Source: Nocardia vinacea NBRC 16497 (GTDB lineage Bacteria; Actinomycetota; Actinomycetes; Mycobacteriales; Mycobacteriaceae). Taken from it: a stretch of 54,832 bases of DNA. Made by a program: the position numbers and the translations under genes. The stretch lies in contig NZ_BAGN01000233.1 of the NCBI RefSeq assembly GCF_000308835.1, positions 1 through 54,832 of the forward strand. The letters run 5' to 3'. Below are positions 26,803-35,600 of this stretch, piece after piece; within the stretch, counting starts at the first letter, position 1; every line of letters starts with the position of its first letter. Below the pieces are notes generated by a model that was given only the letters and a program-made list of their open reading frames with translations, was not told the origin of the DNA and did not search any database.

Positions 26803-27450
26803 ATGAAGGTAGCGGTGCTCGGGACCGGGCAGGTCGGCCGCAGACTGGCGAGCAAGTTGGTCGAACTCGGGCATGCGGTGACGCTCGGCTCGCGCACCGC
26901 CGATAATGCGACGGCGACCGAATGGGCGCGCGAAACCGGTGGTGCCCATGGCACTTTCGCCGATGCCGCCGCCGATGCCGAATTGGTGATCAATGCGACG
27001 TCCGGCACCGTCTCGCTGGCCGCGCTCACCGCCGCGGGTGCGGCGAATCTGAGCGGGAAAGTCATTGTGGACGTGTCGAACGCACTGGATTTCTCCGCCG
27101 GATTCCCACCGAAGCTGGCAACCCCCGAGGCGGGCAGCGTCGCCGAGCAGATCCAGCAGGCCTTCCCGGACGCGCGCGTGGTGAAGACCCTCAACACCAT
27201 GAACAATCAGCTCATGGTCGACCCGTCCCGAATTCCGGATCGGCACAACGTCTTTCTCAGCGGCGATGACGAATCGGCCAAATCCGAGGTCGCCGACCTG
27301 CTGAAATCCTTCGGCTGGACCGATGAGCAGATCATCGACCTCGGCGGCGTCGTAACCGCCCGCAGCACCGAACCCCTTGTCCTGCTGTGGGTTCACCTCT
27401 ACAACAAGTTCGGCACCGAGGACATCAACTACGCGGTCGTCACCGGCTGA
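26803..27450 (+). CDS. F420/NADP oxidoreductase-like Rossmann protein
   Basis: 215 aa. It starts MKVAVLGTGQVGRRLASKLVELGHAVTLGSRT, the NADP-binding Rossmann finger (GxGxxG with a Ser-Arg-Thr after strand 2, favouring NADPH). Family blocks VINATSG, GKVIVDVSNALDF and VVKTLNTMNNQLMVDP match the F420-dependent NADP reductase (Fno)-like family. True Fno moves hydride between F420H2 and NADP; many relatives act on other substrates. ATG 26803 follows AGGAG. It fits with the LLM enzyme nearby, but they are not in one operon. Confidence 0.82.
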   Translation: MKVAVLGTGQVGRRLASKLVELGHAVTLGSRTADNATATEWARETGGAHGTFADAAADAELVINATSGTVSLAALTAAGAANLSGKVIVDVSNALDFSAGFPPKLATPEAGSVAEQIQQAFPDARVVKTLNTMNNQLMVDPSRIPDRHNVFLSGDDESAKSEVADLLKSFGWTDEQIIDLGGVVTARSTEPLVLLWVHLYNKFGTEDINYAVVTG

Positions 27451-27469
27451 GCTGCCCTGGGGGTAAGCG

Positions 27470-27531
27470 GTGCAGCACCAGGTAGGTCGCCGTCAGCGTG
27501 CAGCACCAACCGGATCGTTGGTGCGGCACCA
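27470..27531. repeat. Degenerate GTGCAGCACCA repeats and small hairpin
   Basis: GTGCAGCACCA occurs at 27470 and 27498, with a variant (GTGCGGCACCA) at 27521. CACCAAC / GTTGGTG (27504-27510 and 27517-27523) form a 7-bp hairpin. It sits between two convergent genes and may end transcription; nothing else was seen in this gap. Confidence 0.35.
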
Positions 27532-27631
27532 GCGCAAGTCAGGGCTGCGACACAACGTAGGTCAGCGCTGCGGGCACCGGCCCGAGGCGACGCTACGGGC
27601 CGGGCCCAGCGCTCGGGCGACCTCCGCACAA

Positions 27632-28129
27632 TCACTTCGCTGATCGGGCACGCACATAGTCGGGGTTTAGCCTGACCCCGAGTTCTTCCAAGTCGATCTC
27701 ACGCCCCTTTTCACTGCGGACCTGAACTCGAACCGGCGCACCACTCGACTCCTCGACCAGCAGGAGCGGCGCGGGCCCCGACTGCAGGTAGGTATCGCCC
27801 CATTGCATGAGCGCGAGCACTGCGGGCAGCAGGTCGCGACCCATATCCGTCAGGACGTACTCGTGGCGGGTCCGCTTGCCCTCCTCCTGATACGGCCGTT
27901 TGGCGAGCAGCCCCGCATCGGTGAGCTTGCGGAGCTGACCGGATGCCGCGGCATCGGTGATGCCGACCCGGGCGGCGAAACCGTCGAAGCGGGTGGTGCC
28001 GTAGTAGGCCTCGCGCAGGATCAGGATCGCCGAGCGGGTGCCGATGAGGTCCATCGCCTTCGCGATCGAGCATTCCGTGGGTTTCCACGCGCTCAGATCT
28101 GCCAACGGTCCTTCCATCACGGCTGCCAT
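27632..28129 (-). CDS. HxlR-family transcriptional regulator
   Basis: Winged-helix HxlR regulator of 165 aa. The family signature is present: CSIAKAMDLIGTRSAILILREAYYGTTRFDGFAARVGITDAAASGQLRKLTDAGLLAKRPY, followed by the wing (RTRHEYVLTDMGRDLLPAVLALMQWGD). The start is ATG 28129; ATG 28138 or 28117 are possible. It is divergent from the thiolase gene, and repeated GACTATA boxes lie between them, so it probably controls that gene and itself. The effector is unknown. Confidence 0.85.
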   Translation of the reverse strand: MAAVMEGPLADLSAWKPTECSIAKAMDLIGTRSAILILREAYYGTTRFDGFAARVGITDAAASGQLRKLTDAGLLAKRPYQEEGKRTRHEYVLTDMGRDLLPAVLALMQWGDTYLQSGPAPLLLVEESSGAPVRVQVRSEKGREIDLEELGVRLNPDYVRARSAK

Positions 28130-28157
28130 GGCGAACATCATAGCAATATCTGGCTTG

Positions 28158-28190
28158 AGTCGACTATATCCAGGCGTTAATCTGACTATA
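28158..28190. promoter_or_regulatory. Probable HxlR operator
   Basis: Two direct GACTATA boxes (28162-28168 and 28184-28190) are 22 bp apart, two helical turns. The first is part of the palindrome AGTCGACT. They lie between the divergent HxlR and thiolase starts. Confidence 0.45.
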
Positions 28191-28242
28191 AGCCAATAGA
28201 GCCAGGCAGAGGAGCTCGGCTCGCGGTTCGAAAGGAACCAGC

Positions 28243-29412
28243 ATGAGAGACGCGGTGATTGTCGAAGCGGTACGCACGCCGATCGGCAAGGGGAAGCCGA
28301 ACGGAGCACTGCACAACGTCAACGCGGTGGACCTGCTCGCACACAGCCTGCGCGCGGTAGTCGACCGCAGCGGCATCGATCCGGCGCTCATCGACGATGT
28401 GATCGGCGGCATCGTCACCCAGATCGGCGAACAGGGCGCCAATATGACCCGGCGGGCGGCGCTGGCCGCGGGCTATCCGGAATCGGTGCCGGCGACGACG
28501 GTCGATCGCCAGTGCGGCAGCAGCCAGCAGGCCATTCACTTCGCCGCACAGGGCGTGATCGCCGGGGCGTACGACATTGTGGTCGCGGCGGGTGTCGAGT
28601 CGATGGGACGAGTTCCCATGGGCGCGAACATGATCGGATCCGACGACTTCTCCGGTGTCGGCTTCGCCGAGCGTTATCCGGAGGGGCTGGTATCCCAGGG
28701 CATCAGCGCCGAACTGATCGCGGCCCGCTGGGGACTGACCCGCAACCAGCTCGACGAATTCGCCCTCGGCAGCCACGAAAAGGCGGCGCTGGCAACGAAG
28801 AACGGCTCGTTCGCCGGCCAGCTCGCTCCCATCGCCGGACTGGAAACCGATGAGGGCATCCGGGTCGGCAGCACCCTGGAAACCCTCGGCAAACTGCGTC
28901 CCGCCTACTACGACGAGGCCATGGCCGCGCGTTTCCCGGAAATCGGCTGGCAGATCACCGCCGCGACCGCGAGCCAGGTCAGCGACGGCAGTGCCGCGGT
29001 GCTGATCATGACCAGCGAACGCGCCAGGGAGCTCGGACTCGAGCCGCTGGCCCGGCTGCACAGCTTCGCGGTGGCCGGTGACGATCCGCTGCTCATGTTG
29101 ACCGCCGTTATCCCGGCAACGCGAAAGGTATTGCAGCGCGCCGGACTTCAGCTGTCGGATATCGATCTGGTCGAGATCAACGAGGCATTCTCACCGGTGG
29201 TGCTGGCCTGGGCGCACGACACCGGTGCGGATATGTCGAAGGTGAATGTGAACGGCGGCGCCATCGCCATCGGTCATCCGCTCGGCGCTTCCGGCGCGCG
29301 CCTGATGACCACGCTGGTGCACGCCATGCAGGAGCGCGGTGCGCGCTACGGTCTGCAAACCATGTGTGAGGCAGGCGGTTTGGCCAACGCCACCATTATC
29401 GAACGGCTCTGA
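28243..29412 (+). CDS. Acetyl-CoA C-acyltransferase (thiolase)
   Basis: Thiolase of 389 aa that condenses or cleaves acyl-CoA with CoA. The nucleophile is Cys91 in VDRQCGSSQQAIHF. The His345 motif NGGAIAIGHPLGASG and the second cysteine Cys375 (TMCEAGG) are intact, and GLQTMCEAGGLANATIIERL closes the fold. It resembles the FadA6-like degradative thiolases of mycobacteria as recalled, so fatty acid, sterol or short-chain acyl breakdown is more likely than synthesis. Divergent from and probably regulated by the HxlR gene. Confidence 0.92.
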   Translation: MRDAVIVEAVRTPIGKGKPNGALHNVNAVDLLAHSLRAVVDRSGIDPALIDDVIGGIVTQIGEQGANMTRRAALAAGYPESVPATTVDRQCGSSQQAIHFAAQGVIAGAYDIVVAAGVESMGRVPMGANMIGSDDFSGVGFAERYPEGLVSQGISAELIAARWGLTRNQLDEFALGSHEKAALATKNGSFAGQLAPIAGLETDEGIRVGSTLETLGKLRPAYYDEAMAARFPEIGWQITAATASQVSDGSAAVLIMTSERARELGLEPLARLHSFAVAGDDPLLMLTAVIPATRKVLQRAGLQLSDIDLVEINEAFSPVVLAWAHDTGADMSKVNVNGGAIAIGHPLGASGARLMTTLVHAMQERGARYGLQTMCEAGGLANATIIERL

Positions 29413-29455
29413 GTCGCCGAGTACCGCGGCACCGCTCCCGGATCGGTGCCGCGGC

Positions 29456-29797
29456 TCAGATCGAAACCAGCACCACCGCAACCAGGAACCCGAGCAACCA
29501 CGACTCGGCGATCAGCGGCACCGCCACCAACGGCGTCCACGCGATGCGGCGCCGGTACCGGATCTTCTCGACCACCCTGATGCCCACCGCAACTACCGAA
29601 AGCGCAATACCAACCCACGCAACGCAATACGCGACCGCCAGATAGCGCACACCCCCATCGGGATCCGCGCCACGCCCGAGGAATTCGTACAGCGGCACGA
29701 AAGCAGCCACCAGCCAGCCGAACCCGACCGCGAGCACCGACCCGAGCACCACCCGAACCGCATTCGCCAGCCGCAGCTTCCACCGACTCGACCCCAC
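29456..29797 (-). CDS. Small membrane protein, unknown
   Basis: 113 aa from GTG 29797, with three hydrophobic helices (about residues 13-36, 50-73 and 88-112). The first two are separated by a Gly/Asp-rich loop (GRGADPDGGVRYLAV). No family recognised. It converges on the thiolase with a 43-bp gap. Confidence 0.55.
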   Translation of the reverse strand: MGSSRWKLRLANAVRVVLGSVLAVGFGWLVAAFVPLYEFLGRGADPDGGVRYLAVAYCVAWVGIALSVVAVGIRVVEKIRYRRRIAWTPLVAVPLIAESWLLGFLVAVVLVSI

Positions 29798-29895
29798 ACC
29801 CCCAGCATGACCGGTAGATCGGACTCAGGTTGTCGAACGCGTCCTGCCGGTGTCCGGATCCGCGATGTCGGCCGCAGCCATCACCGATTCGGCGG

Positions 29896-30792
29896 TCATC
29901 CGGCGATAGCGCAGATGTTTTCGATCATGACGGGCCAGATATCTCGTGGGAACGCTCCATGCCCGATTCCTTCCAGCATGGCGAGTCTCGCTCCGGGGAT
30001 GGCTTCGGCGGTTGCTCGTCCGCCTGCCGGTTTGATCATCGGGTCGGCCGTGCCGTGCAGAACAAGTGTCGGCAGTCGAACCGCGGCCAGCGCTGCGGTC
30101 CGGTCCGGTGCCGCCAGCATGGCCGCTTGTTGCCGGAGCTTGCCTGCGGGGTCGTAGGCCCGTTCGAAGCTCATCGCGCCGATTTCGGCGAGCCATTTGT
30201 CGTCGCGTGGGTACTTGTCGGGCGGTGTGCCGATGAGGTTGTAGAGGTCGACGAGTTGTTGTCCGCTCTCCTCTGCGGAGTTCACTGGTTTCCGCAGCAA
30301 CGCAGCGACTTTCACGCTCGTCCTGATCGTGGCGCGTCCGATGCGAGCGGACGGTGACGACATGATCGAGGTCAGCGAACGTAGTCGTCCGGGATGTTCG
30401 ATCGCCATCGTTTGCGCGATCATGCCGCCGAGCGAGCCGCCGACCACGTTGGCCGACCGCCACCCGAGGTCGTCGAGGACCGCGATCGCGTCGCGGGCCA
30501 TGTCACCGAGCGAGTACCGTGCCGCGGCCTTCGGGCGCACGATCATGGTGAATGGGCTCGGTTCACCGAGGTGCGTCAAGTGCGTCGAGAGTCCGGCGTC
30601 GCGATTGTCCATCCGCGCCACCCGGAACCCTCGCCGCACCAGCTCGAGGCAGAAGTCATCGTGCCAGAGCAGCATTTGCGCGCCCACGCCCATGATCAGC
30701 AACAACGGCTTGCCGGTGTCCGGTCCGAACACCTCGTAGGCAAGTGAGACATCCCCATTGCGCGCCTGCCGGCGCATTACTTCGCGAGTCAT
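29896..30792 (-). CDS. Alpha/beta hydrolase
   Basis: 298 aa with the serine nucleophile elbow G-G-S-L-G-G (Ser120). The acid is in LHGTADPMI and the histidine in GIGHGAFP. The oxyanion region reads LLIMGVGAQMLLW, as in the proline iminopeptidase / polyketide cyclohydrolase-like groups. ATG 30792 diverges from a MarR regulator across a 31-bp palindrome, so it is most likely the target of that regulator. The substrate is unknown; detoxification of an ester or aromatic is a guess. Confidence 0.85.
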   Translation of the reverse strand: MTREVMRRQARNGDVSLAYEVFGPDTGKPLLLIMGVGAQMLLWHDDFCLELVRRGFRVARMDNRDAGLSTHLTHLGEPSPFTMIVRPKAAARYSLGDMARDAIAVLDDLGWRSANVVGGSLGGMIAQTMAIEHPGRLRSLTSIMSSPSARIGRATIRTSVKVAALLRKPVNSAEESGQQLVDLYNLIGTPPDKYPRDDKWLAEIGAMSFERAYDPAGKLRQQAAMLAAPDRTAALAAVRLPTLVLHGTADPMIKPAGGRATAEAIPGARLAMLEGIGHGAFPRDIWPVMIENICAIAG

Positions 30793-30835
30793 CTGCTGAC
30801 CCTTTCGGTGGAGTGGTATCGACCAACGCAGCCAT

Positions 30836-30866
30836 TGTTCACATGAGAACAGTTCTCATGTGAACA
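30836..30866. promoter_or_regulatory. 31-bp perfect palindrome, MarR operator
   Basis: Arms TGTTCACATGAGAAC and its exact complement flank a central A (30851). It lies 43 bp from the hydrolase start and 19 bp from the MarR start, placed to repress both promoters. Confidence 0.8.
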
Positions 30867-30885
30867 GTCAAGGTATGATGTCGGC

Positions 30886-31365
30886 ATGCGGCCCCCGACG
30901 GACCTCTACAGCGAGTTCGGTTTCTACATTCATCAGGTCGTCGCGTTGATCGATAAACGCGGCGATGCGATGTTCCGACGCGACCTCGGCATCAGCCTGC
31001 GACAGTTCACGCTGTTGCGGCTGTTCGACGTCGGACCGACCGTGCCGTCCCAACAACTCATCGCCGAACGCCTCGGCATCGCCAAGAGCGCGGTCAGCAG
31101 GCAGATCGACATCGCACGACAACGAGGCTGGATCCGAGTCGAGAGCTCGGCCCACTCCCGCAGACAGAACACCCTCACGCTCACACCGACTGGCCGGCAA
31201 CTGCTCAGCGAGGCGAAGTCGCTGATCGAGCAGTCCGAGTCACTGGCATTCGACGACCTACCGCCGGCCGATGTCGAGGCTGCGATACGCACCCTGAAAG
31301 CGCTGCACGGGAAACTGACGAAACCAGCACCGCCGCTATCGGACACTGCCCCACCGACCGGTTGA
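30886..31365 (+). CDS. MarR-family transcriptional regulator
   Basis: 159 aa winged-helix dimer. FRRDLGISLRQFTLLRLFDVGPTVPSQQLIAERLGIAKSAVSRQIDIARQRGWI is the recognition-helix region and SAHSRRQNTLTLTPTGRQLL is the wing. It probably binds the palindrome ahead of it and represses itself and the divergent hydrolase, and a phenolic or similar ligand would release it. A Pro-rich tail ends the protein. menC starts 50 bp downstream. Confidence 0.88.
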   Translation: MRPPTDLYSEFGFYIHQVVALIDKRGDAMFRRDLGISLRQFTLLRLFDVGPTVPSQQLIAERLGIAKSAVSRQIDIARQRGWIRVESSAHSRRQNTLTLTPTGRQLLSEAKSLIEQSESLAFDDLPPADVEAAIRTLKALHGKLTKPAPPLSDTAPPTG

Positions 31366-31415
31366 CATCCCTTGCCACTGCAGTGGCGACAGCGGGCTCG
31401 CTAGGCTGCACCGTG

Positions 31416-32378
31416 ATGACCGAAACCTTCGTGTACGCCATTCCGATGCGGACTCGGTTCCGCGGCATCACGGTGCGCGAGGGGATGTTGATCAGGGGCC
31501 CCCTCGGTTGGGGGGAGTTCTGTCCGTTTCCCGAGTACGACGATCGGGAGGCCGCCGGATGGTTGGCGACCGCGGTGGAGCAGGTGACGCTGGGCTGGCC
31601 GGAGCCGGTGCGGGACAGGATTCCGATCAATTGCACGGTGCCCGCGGTGGGTCCGGAGCGGGCGCATGCGATCGTGGCCGGGTCCGGATGCCGTACCGCG
31701 AAGGTGAAGATCGCCGATCATCCCGATTCGCTGGCCGAGGATCTGGCGCGGGTCGAGGCGGTCCGGGATGCGCTGGGGCCGAACGGATCGGTGCGCGTCG
31801 ATGCCAATGCGGTCTGGGATGTCGAGACCGCCGTCCCACACATCAAGCAGATCGACCGTGCCGCAGGCGGTTTGGAGTACGTCGAGCAACCGTGCCGCAC
31901 CATCGAGGAACTGGCCGCGGTGCGCCGCCGTGTCGATGTCCGAATCGCCGCCGACGAATCCATTCGCCGCGCCGAGGATCCCCTGCGCGTCGCGGTAGCG
32001 GGAGCCGCGGATATCGCGGTACTCAAATGCACCCCATTGGGCGGTGTTCGCCGCGCACTACAGGTCGCCGAGGCCGCCGGCCTGCCGTGCGTGGTCTCCT
32101 CCGCCCTGGAAACCAGCGTCGGTCTGGCCGCCCAACTCGCCCTCGCCGGTGCCCTCCCCGACCTCGAATTCGCCTGCGGCCTGGGCACTTTGTCCCTCTT
32201 CGAGGGCGATCTGGTGTCCGAATCACTGCGCCCGGTCGACGGCTTCATGCCGGTTCCGAAGACCCCGCCCACACCGGACCCGGCACTACTGAAGCAGTAC
32301 CGCCACCCCGACCCAGCACGAACCCGCTGGTGGGAAAACCGCCTGACCCGAGTCCGGGCACTGCCCCCGCCCCGCTGA
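31416..32378 (+). CDS. menC: o-Succinylbenzoate synthase
   Basis: Enolase-superfamily dehydratase of menaquinone biosynthesis, converting SHCHC to o-succinylbenzoate; 320 aa from ATG 31416 (GTG 31413 adjacent). KVK at 96-98 gives the acid/base lysine. Metal ligands are Asp129 (VDANAVWD), Glu157 (EYVEQPC) and Asp180 (AADESI), and the second lysine is Lys204 (VLKCTPLGG). Menaquinone is the respiratory quinone of actinobacteria. No other men gene is nearby. The o-succinylbenzoate role is preferred over N-acylamino-acid racemase because of length and actinobacterial pattern. Confidence 0.88.
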   Translation: MTETFVYAIPMRTRFRGITVREGMLIRGPLGWGEFCPFPEYDDREAAGWLATAVEQVTLGWPEPVRDRIPINCTVPAVGPERAHAIVAGSGCRTAKVKIADHPDSLAEDLARVEAVRDALGPNGSVRVDANAVWDVETAVPHIKQIDRAAGGLEYVEQPCRTIEELAAVRRRVDVRIAADESIRRAEDPLRVAVAGAADIAVLKCTPLGGVRRALQVAEAAGLPCVVSSALETSVGLAAQLALAGALPDLEFACGLGTLSLFEGDLVSESLRPVDGFMPVPKTPPTPDPALLKQYRHPDPARTRWWENRLTRVRALPPPR

Positions 32379-32421
32379 CCGAGTCGCGAAAGTACGCAAC
32401 CAGTACGAACTCGGCACGTCA

Positions 32422-32760
32422 GCCCAACGGGTCGGCGCAGCGCAACCGCGGACACGACGTACGAATTCGGCCAGACATCGGACCGCAGCCGGACGGCGCG
32501 TTCGCTGCCCAACGGTCGACTACCCCCAAACACGATGCGGTCGAGCGACACAGCGGACTCAACTCGACCAGACACCACAGCCGAACACACGCGACCACAG
32601 GACCAGGCTTGCCATCAGACCGATACGGCGAGCTCGCCGCCCAACGATCAACTACCCGCGGGCGCAACTCGAGCGACGCAGCGGCCTCAGCTCAAGCGGA
32701 CACCACAGCCGAGCATGCTCGACCGCAGGACCAGCCCGGCTTCCGGCCCGACAATGCCGT
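32422..32760. repeat. Degenerate tandem duplication of about 130 bp
   Basis: Blocks starting GCCCAACG(G/A)TC(G/A)AC at 32507 and 32639 repeat in the same order: the start block, a GCGAC(A/G)CAGCGG block, then GACACCACAGCCGA at 32571 and 32699, and a CAGGACCAG block. The offset is 128-132 bp. A shorter copy of the first block is at 32422. The right-hand copy overlaps the 3' end of the minus-strand metallohydrolase gene, so the left copies look like decayed duplicates of its tail. No intact gene lies between 32379 and 32686. Confidence 0.6.
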
Positions 32761-33199
32761 CGACGAGTTCCAAGTAGCGACTGCAGAATTCGGGGCCGTG
32801 CGGAGCCACCGATGCGGCGGCGGGCTCGAGGTGGTGGGCCAGTTCGTGCAGGATCACCAATTCGCGCAGGGCCCATGCGGTCGCGCCGGTGTGCAAGGGG
32901 ACGGCCAGCACCGCGTCCGCGGCCTCGTAGTGGGCGGCGGCGGTTCCGGCGCGGGAGCGGACCCGGACCGGGGTGGCGGCGCGATCCCATTGCGCCCGAA
33001 CCCAGTTGAGGTTCAGCACCTTATCGGTGTAGGACTGCACCGATTCGACCGAGGCGAAGCGGCGCTCGATCGGCAGCGTGAGGTGTGATCCATAGAGCTC
33101 CACCGTCCGATTGCCGATTTCGTCGGCTCGATCGAATACACTCCGCACCAGCTGTTCGGCGTCATACACCTTGGCGCGCTGGCTATCTCGCGCACTCAC
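32687..33199 (-). CDS. TIGR04338-type putative metallohydrolase
   Basis: Small zinc-protease-like protein of 170 aa with the HExxH motif in ILHELAHHL. Downstream (APHGPEFCSRYLELVDGIVGPEAG) is the third-ligand region. The block YTDKVLNLNWVRAQWDRA is typical of this actinobacterial family, whose function is unknown. GTG 33199 is chosen because homology begins there (VSARDSQRAKVYDAEQLV). The frame is open to a GTG at 33334, which would leave only 9 bp to the DUF2786 gene upstream. The two genes are commonly neighbours and probably form an operon. Confidence 0.75.
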   Translation of the reverse strand: MSARDSQRAKVYDAEQLVRSVFDRADEIGNRTVELYGSHLTLPIERRFASVESVQSYTDKVLNLNWVRAQWDRAATPVRVRSRAGTAAAHYEAADAVLAVPLHTGATAWALRELVILHELAHHLEPAAASVAPHGPEFCSRYLELVDGIVGPEAGLVLRSSMLGCGVRLS

Positions 33200-33343
33200 C
33201 GTTGCGAGCTCATTCGTTCGAACCCGCCGATTCGGAGTGTCCGGTACCACCTGAGACCGCCTGAACTCCGATCCGCTCAGCCCACCGGATCCGAGCCCAC
33301 CAACACACACGCATGGAAACCCCCGCCGGCTCACCCGACTCGC

Positions 33344-34186
33344 TCACGTCGACCCGCCTCCGGGCAATTGTCCACGCGCGGCACCGAGTTCGGGAGAGGT
33401 CCCCAACCGCGCAGCTCGCCCCGCCCGATCACCCGCACGCCGGGCCGCGGCGGAGTGCCCAGCCGACGCCTGTGGACCGCGCCAGGTACCGCGGGCATCG
33501 GAGGTCTGCTTATAGAAGTCGGTGAGCTCGATTTCCTTATTGCGCAGGGCCAATGCCGTACTCGTCGCGATGGTTTCGGGCACCACCTCGGCCTCGACCT
33601 CCGCCTTCACCTCGGCCAGGCGGCGGCCGATCCGCGCGGCGAATGCCATCTGAAAGTTCAGCCGCGCGGTAACCGCCGCAACCGGCGCCTGCACGCGCCG
33701 CTGCACCTTTCGGCCCCAGTGTTTCTCCGTGACGATCTTTTCGACGGTGGCCGAACGATACTGTCCGGATTTGATGTACTGATCCGACGCACGCACCATC
33801 TGCACCAGCAGACTGGCGTAGAGGGCTTCACAAGTATCGATATCGGAATCGAAGCCATACGCGTAGACCTGCGTCGACGTGCGCGCAACATCGCAGCGCA
33901 CATCATTGGCCGCGGCGATCGCCACGAACAACTGCACGTAGGTGCGCAGCCCCTTCTTGCCGGGTTCACCGATCGGAATCATCCGCTGCACCGGCGTCGG
34001 CCTGCGCTCACGTCCGGCGATGTGCGCGCGGGCGACCGCCAGGTCGATCGAGGACCTGGTCGCCAAGCGTTGGGCCGCGGCCAGAAACGCCTCGGCCTCG
34101 TGTTCGTTATCGGTCGATTCGGCTTGGCGCAGCAACCCGCCGATCCGGGTGAGCATCCGGTCGGGAACCGCATTCGGCGAAGTCAT
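33344..34186 (-). CDS. DUF2786 domain protein
   Basis: 280 aa from ATG 34186. The DUF2786 N-terminal domain is clear: RMLTRIGGLLRQAESTDNEHEAEAFLAAAQRLATRSSIDLAVA. A conserved middle part follows (GLRTYVQLFVAIAAANDVRCDVARTSTQVYAYGFDSDIDTCEALYASLLVQM). The C-terminal 40 residues are Ala/Gly/Arg-rich. Function unknown. It precedes the HExxH protein on the same strand. Confidence 0.75.
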   Translation of the reverse strand: MTSPNAVPDRMLTRIGGLLRQAESTDNEHEAEAFLAAAQRLATRSSIDLAVARAHIAGRERRPTPVQRMIPIGEPGKKGLRTYVQLFVAIAAANDVRCDVARTSTQVYAYGFDSDIDTCEALYASLLVQMVRASDQYIKSGQYRSATVEKIVTEKHWGRKVQRRVQAPVAAVTARLNFQMAFAARIGRRLAEVKAEVEAEVVPETIATSTALALRNKEIELTDFYKQTSDARGTWRGPQASAGHSAAARRAGDRAGRAARLGTSPELGAARGQLPGGGST

Positions 34187-34328
34187 CGACCGCCAGCCTA
34201 ACCGCATCGCGAGTGACCACCACCGGGCCCGCGGAACCCGGCGGCCAGCCGGCTGACGCCGGCCGTCGACCCCACCCACCGAATCCGAACCTGATCATGC
34301 CGCGCGACAGATCCGGCGGAAATCGTGG

Positions 34329-35354
34329 CTAACGGGTCACGGAATCGAGGAACGCGCGAATGACATCGACCGATTCGTGCGGCGCCTCGAAGGGCCAAAA
34401 ATGTCCTGTGTCGAATAAGTGCACATTGCTGCCCGTCGGCAGCATCTCGACAACATCGGGATCGGTGTAGAACTCGTGGGGCTGCATCGGGTCCTGAGCG
34501 CCCTGCAAAATCAGCACCGGCGCCGTCCAAGAGCGGATCAATTCGGCGCGCCGATCGATCCATTCCTGCCGGAATGACGAGGAGTGGAAGTACCGCGGGA
34601 CGGCCGCGGCGATACCTGGGTGGGAGAACTCCGCGATGGTGCGCACGAGGTCCGATGCCGCGACGGGTCGCGCAGCCAGCCACGTGTAGGCCGAGGCGAC
34701 GAACCGACGGGCGTCACCGAGCAGCGTTGGGGCGTCCGCCGACGTGAAGAGTTGCTGCTGCGGATGCAGGCTGGGATGCAGATGCCACAGATGCTGCTGT
34801 CCGCGGGCATATCCGGTCAGCCGATCGCCGAGCATGGTGGCGAGGTGGTCGCCGGGCGGGGTGCCGCGGTCGTGCGTCACCAGCGCGAACTCGGCGATCC
34901 CCATCGTGTCGAAGAGGGCCTGAAGTTGGCCTGCCACCCCCTGTTGACGGTAATCGCCGGTGCGTTTGTCGGATTGTCCGTAGCCTTTCAAATCGACAGC
35001 GATGCAATGATATTGGTCGCTCAGCAACTCCAAGGCGTAATGCCATTGCCACCACGAATCCGGCACACCGTGTAGGAACACGACCGTGGGCGCCGATGGG
35101 TCGCCTGCCTCCACGTAGTGCCATGTGACGGTCTCGCTGTCACCGGGCGCTGCGACGAACCGGTGTACCACCGTCGTATCGCCGAGTTGCTCGCGTTCAC
35201 CGTCGGTGTTGTTCCGCACGGGGTCGGGTTCGGGGAGTTGCTCGAGGAGCGTCTCGACGCGCTGGAAAAGGTCCTGCGCAGCGCCGCCGCCACTGAGTTC
35301 GGCAACGAAACGTTGCGGCGGATCGGTGTATGTGTGGGCGAAATCCACAGTCAT
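34329..35354 (-). CDS. Epoxide hydrolase/dehalogenase-like hydrolase
   Basis: 341 aa from ATG 35354 (AGGA 10 bp upstream). HGVPDSWWQW forms the oxyanion loop. The nucleophile is Asp162 in LVTHDRGTPPGDH, an aspartate as in haloalkane dehalogenases and epoxide hydrolases. The acid is in LQGAQDP and the histidine in FDTGHFWPFEAP. An N-terminal extension of about 70 residues precedes the core, which is unusual. The AT-richer leader holds palindromes. The substrate is unknown. Confidence 0.82.
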   Translation of the reverse strand: MTVDFAHTYTDPPQRFVAELSGGGAAQDLFQRVETLLEQLPEPDPVRNNTDGEREQLGDTTVVHRFVAAPGDSETVTWHYVEAGDPSAPTVVFLHGVPDSWWQWHYALELLSDQYHCIAVDLKGYGQSDKRTGDYRQQGVAGQLQALFDTMGIAEFALVTHDRGTPPGDHLATMLGDRLTGYARGQQHLWHLHPSLHPQQQLFTSADAPTLLGDARRFVASAYTWLAARPVAASDLVRTIAEFSHPGIAAAVPRYFHSSSFRQEWIDRRAELIRSWTAPVLILQGAQDPMQPHEFYTDPDVVEMLPTGSNVHLFDTGHFWPFEAPHESVDVIRAFLDSVTR

Positions 35355-35460
35355 CTCGATGGTTCCTATCCATTGGTGAGTAATCGGAATGCTCGGCGCG
35401 AGGTTCGTTTGCTGCGATCCACCGGCTATCGAAAGCATTCATGTCCACCTCCGCTCTAGC

Positions 35461-35534
35461 TGACGAAATCGTCACATGCGACGATTCGCGCAGTCAAGCA
35501 TTCTGACGAAATATTCAAAACTGATAGATTCAGT
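35461..35534. promoter_or_regulatory. Palindromes upstream of the dehalogenase-like gene
   Basis: A perfect palindrome TGACGA-AA-TCGTCA (35461-35474), a second TGACGAA copy at 35504, and an ACTGA-TAGAT-TCAGT repeat (35520-35534) lie in an AT-richer stretch. They are about 107 bp or more upstream of the hydrolase start. Operator or promoter is likely; the regulator is unknown. Confidence 0.4.
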
Positions 35535-35600
35535 CATCGGATCTCATGGTCAATCGCCCGACCTGTAGTCACGGCACCGCCGCATACACCGCAAAGCCAC

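Noticed and set aside
27470..27630. Small gene in the gap after the F420/NADP reductase-like gene
   Set aside because: No frame has both a ribosome site and plausible composition; only short degenerate repeats are present.
30836..30866. LexA/SOS box in the MarR-hydrolase palindrome
   Set aside because: The GAAC and GTTC halves are one base apart rather than at the spacing of actinobacterial LexA sites.
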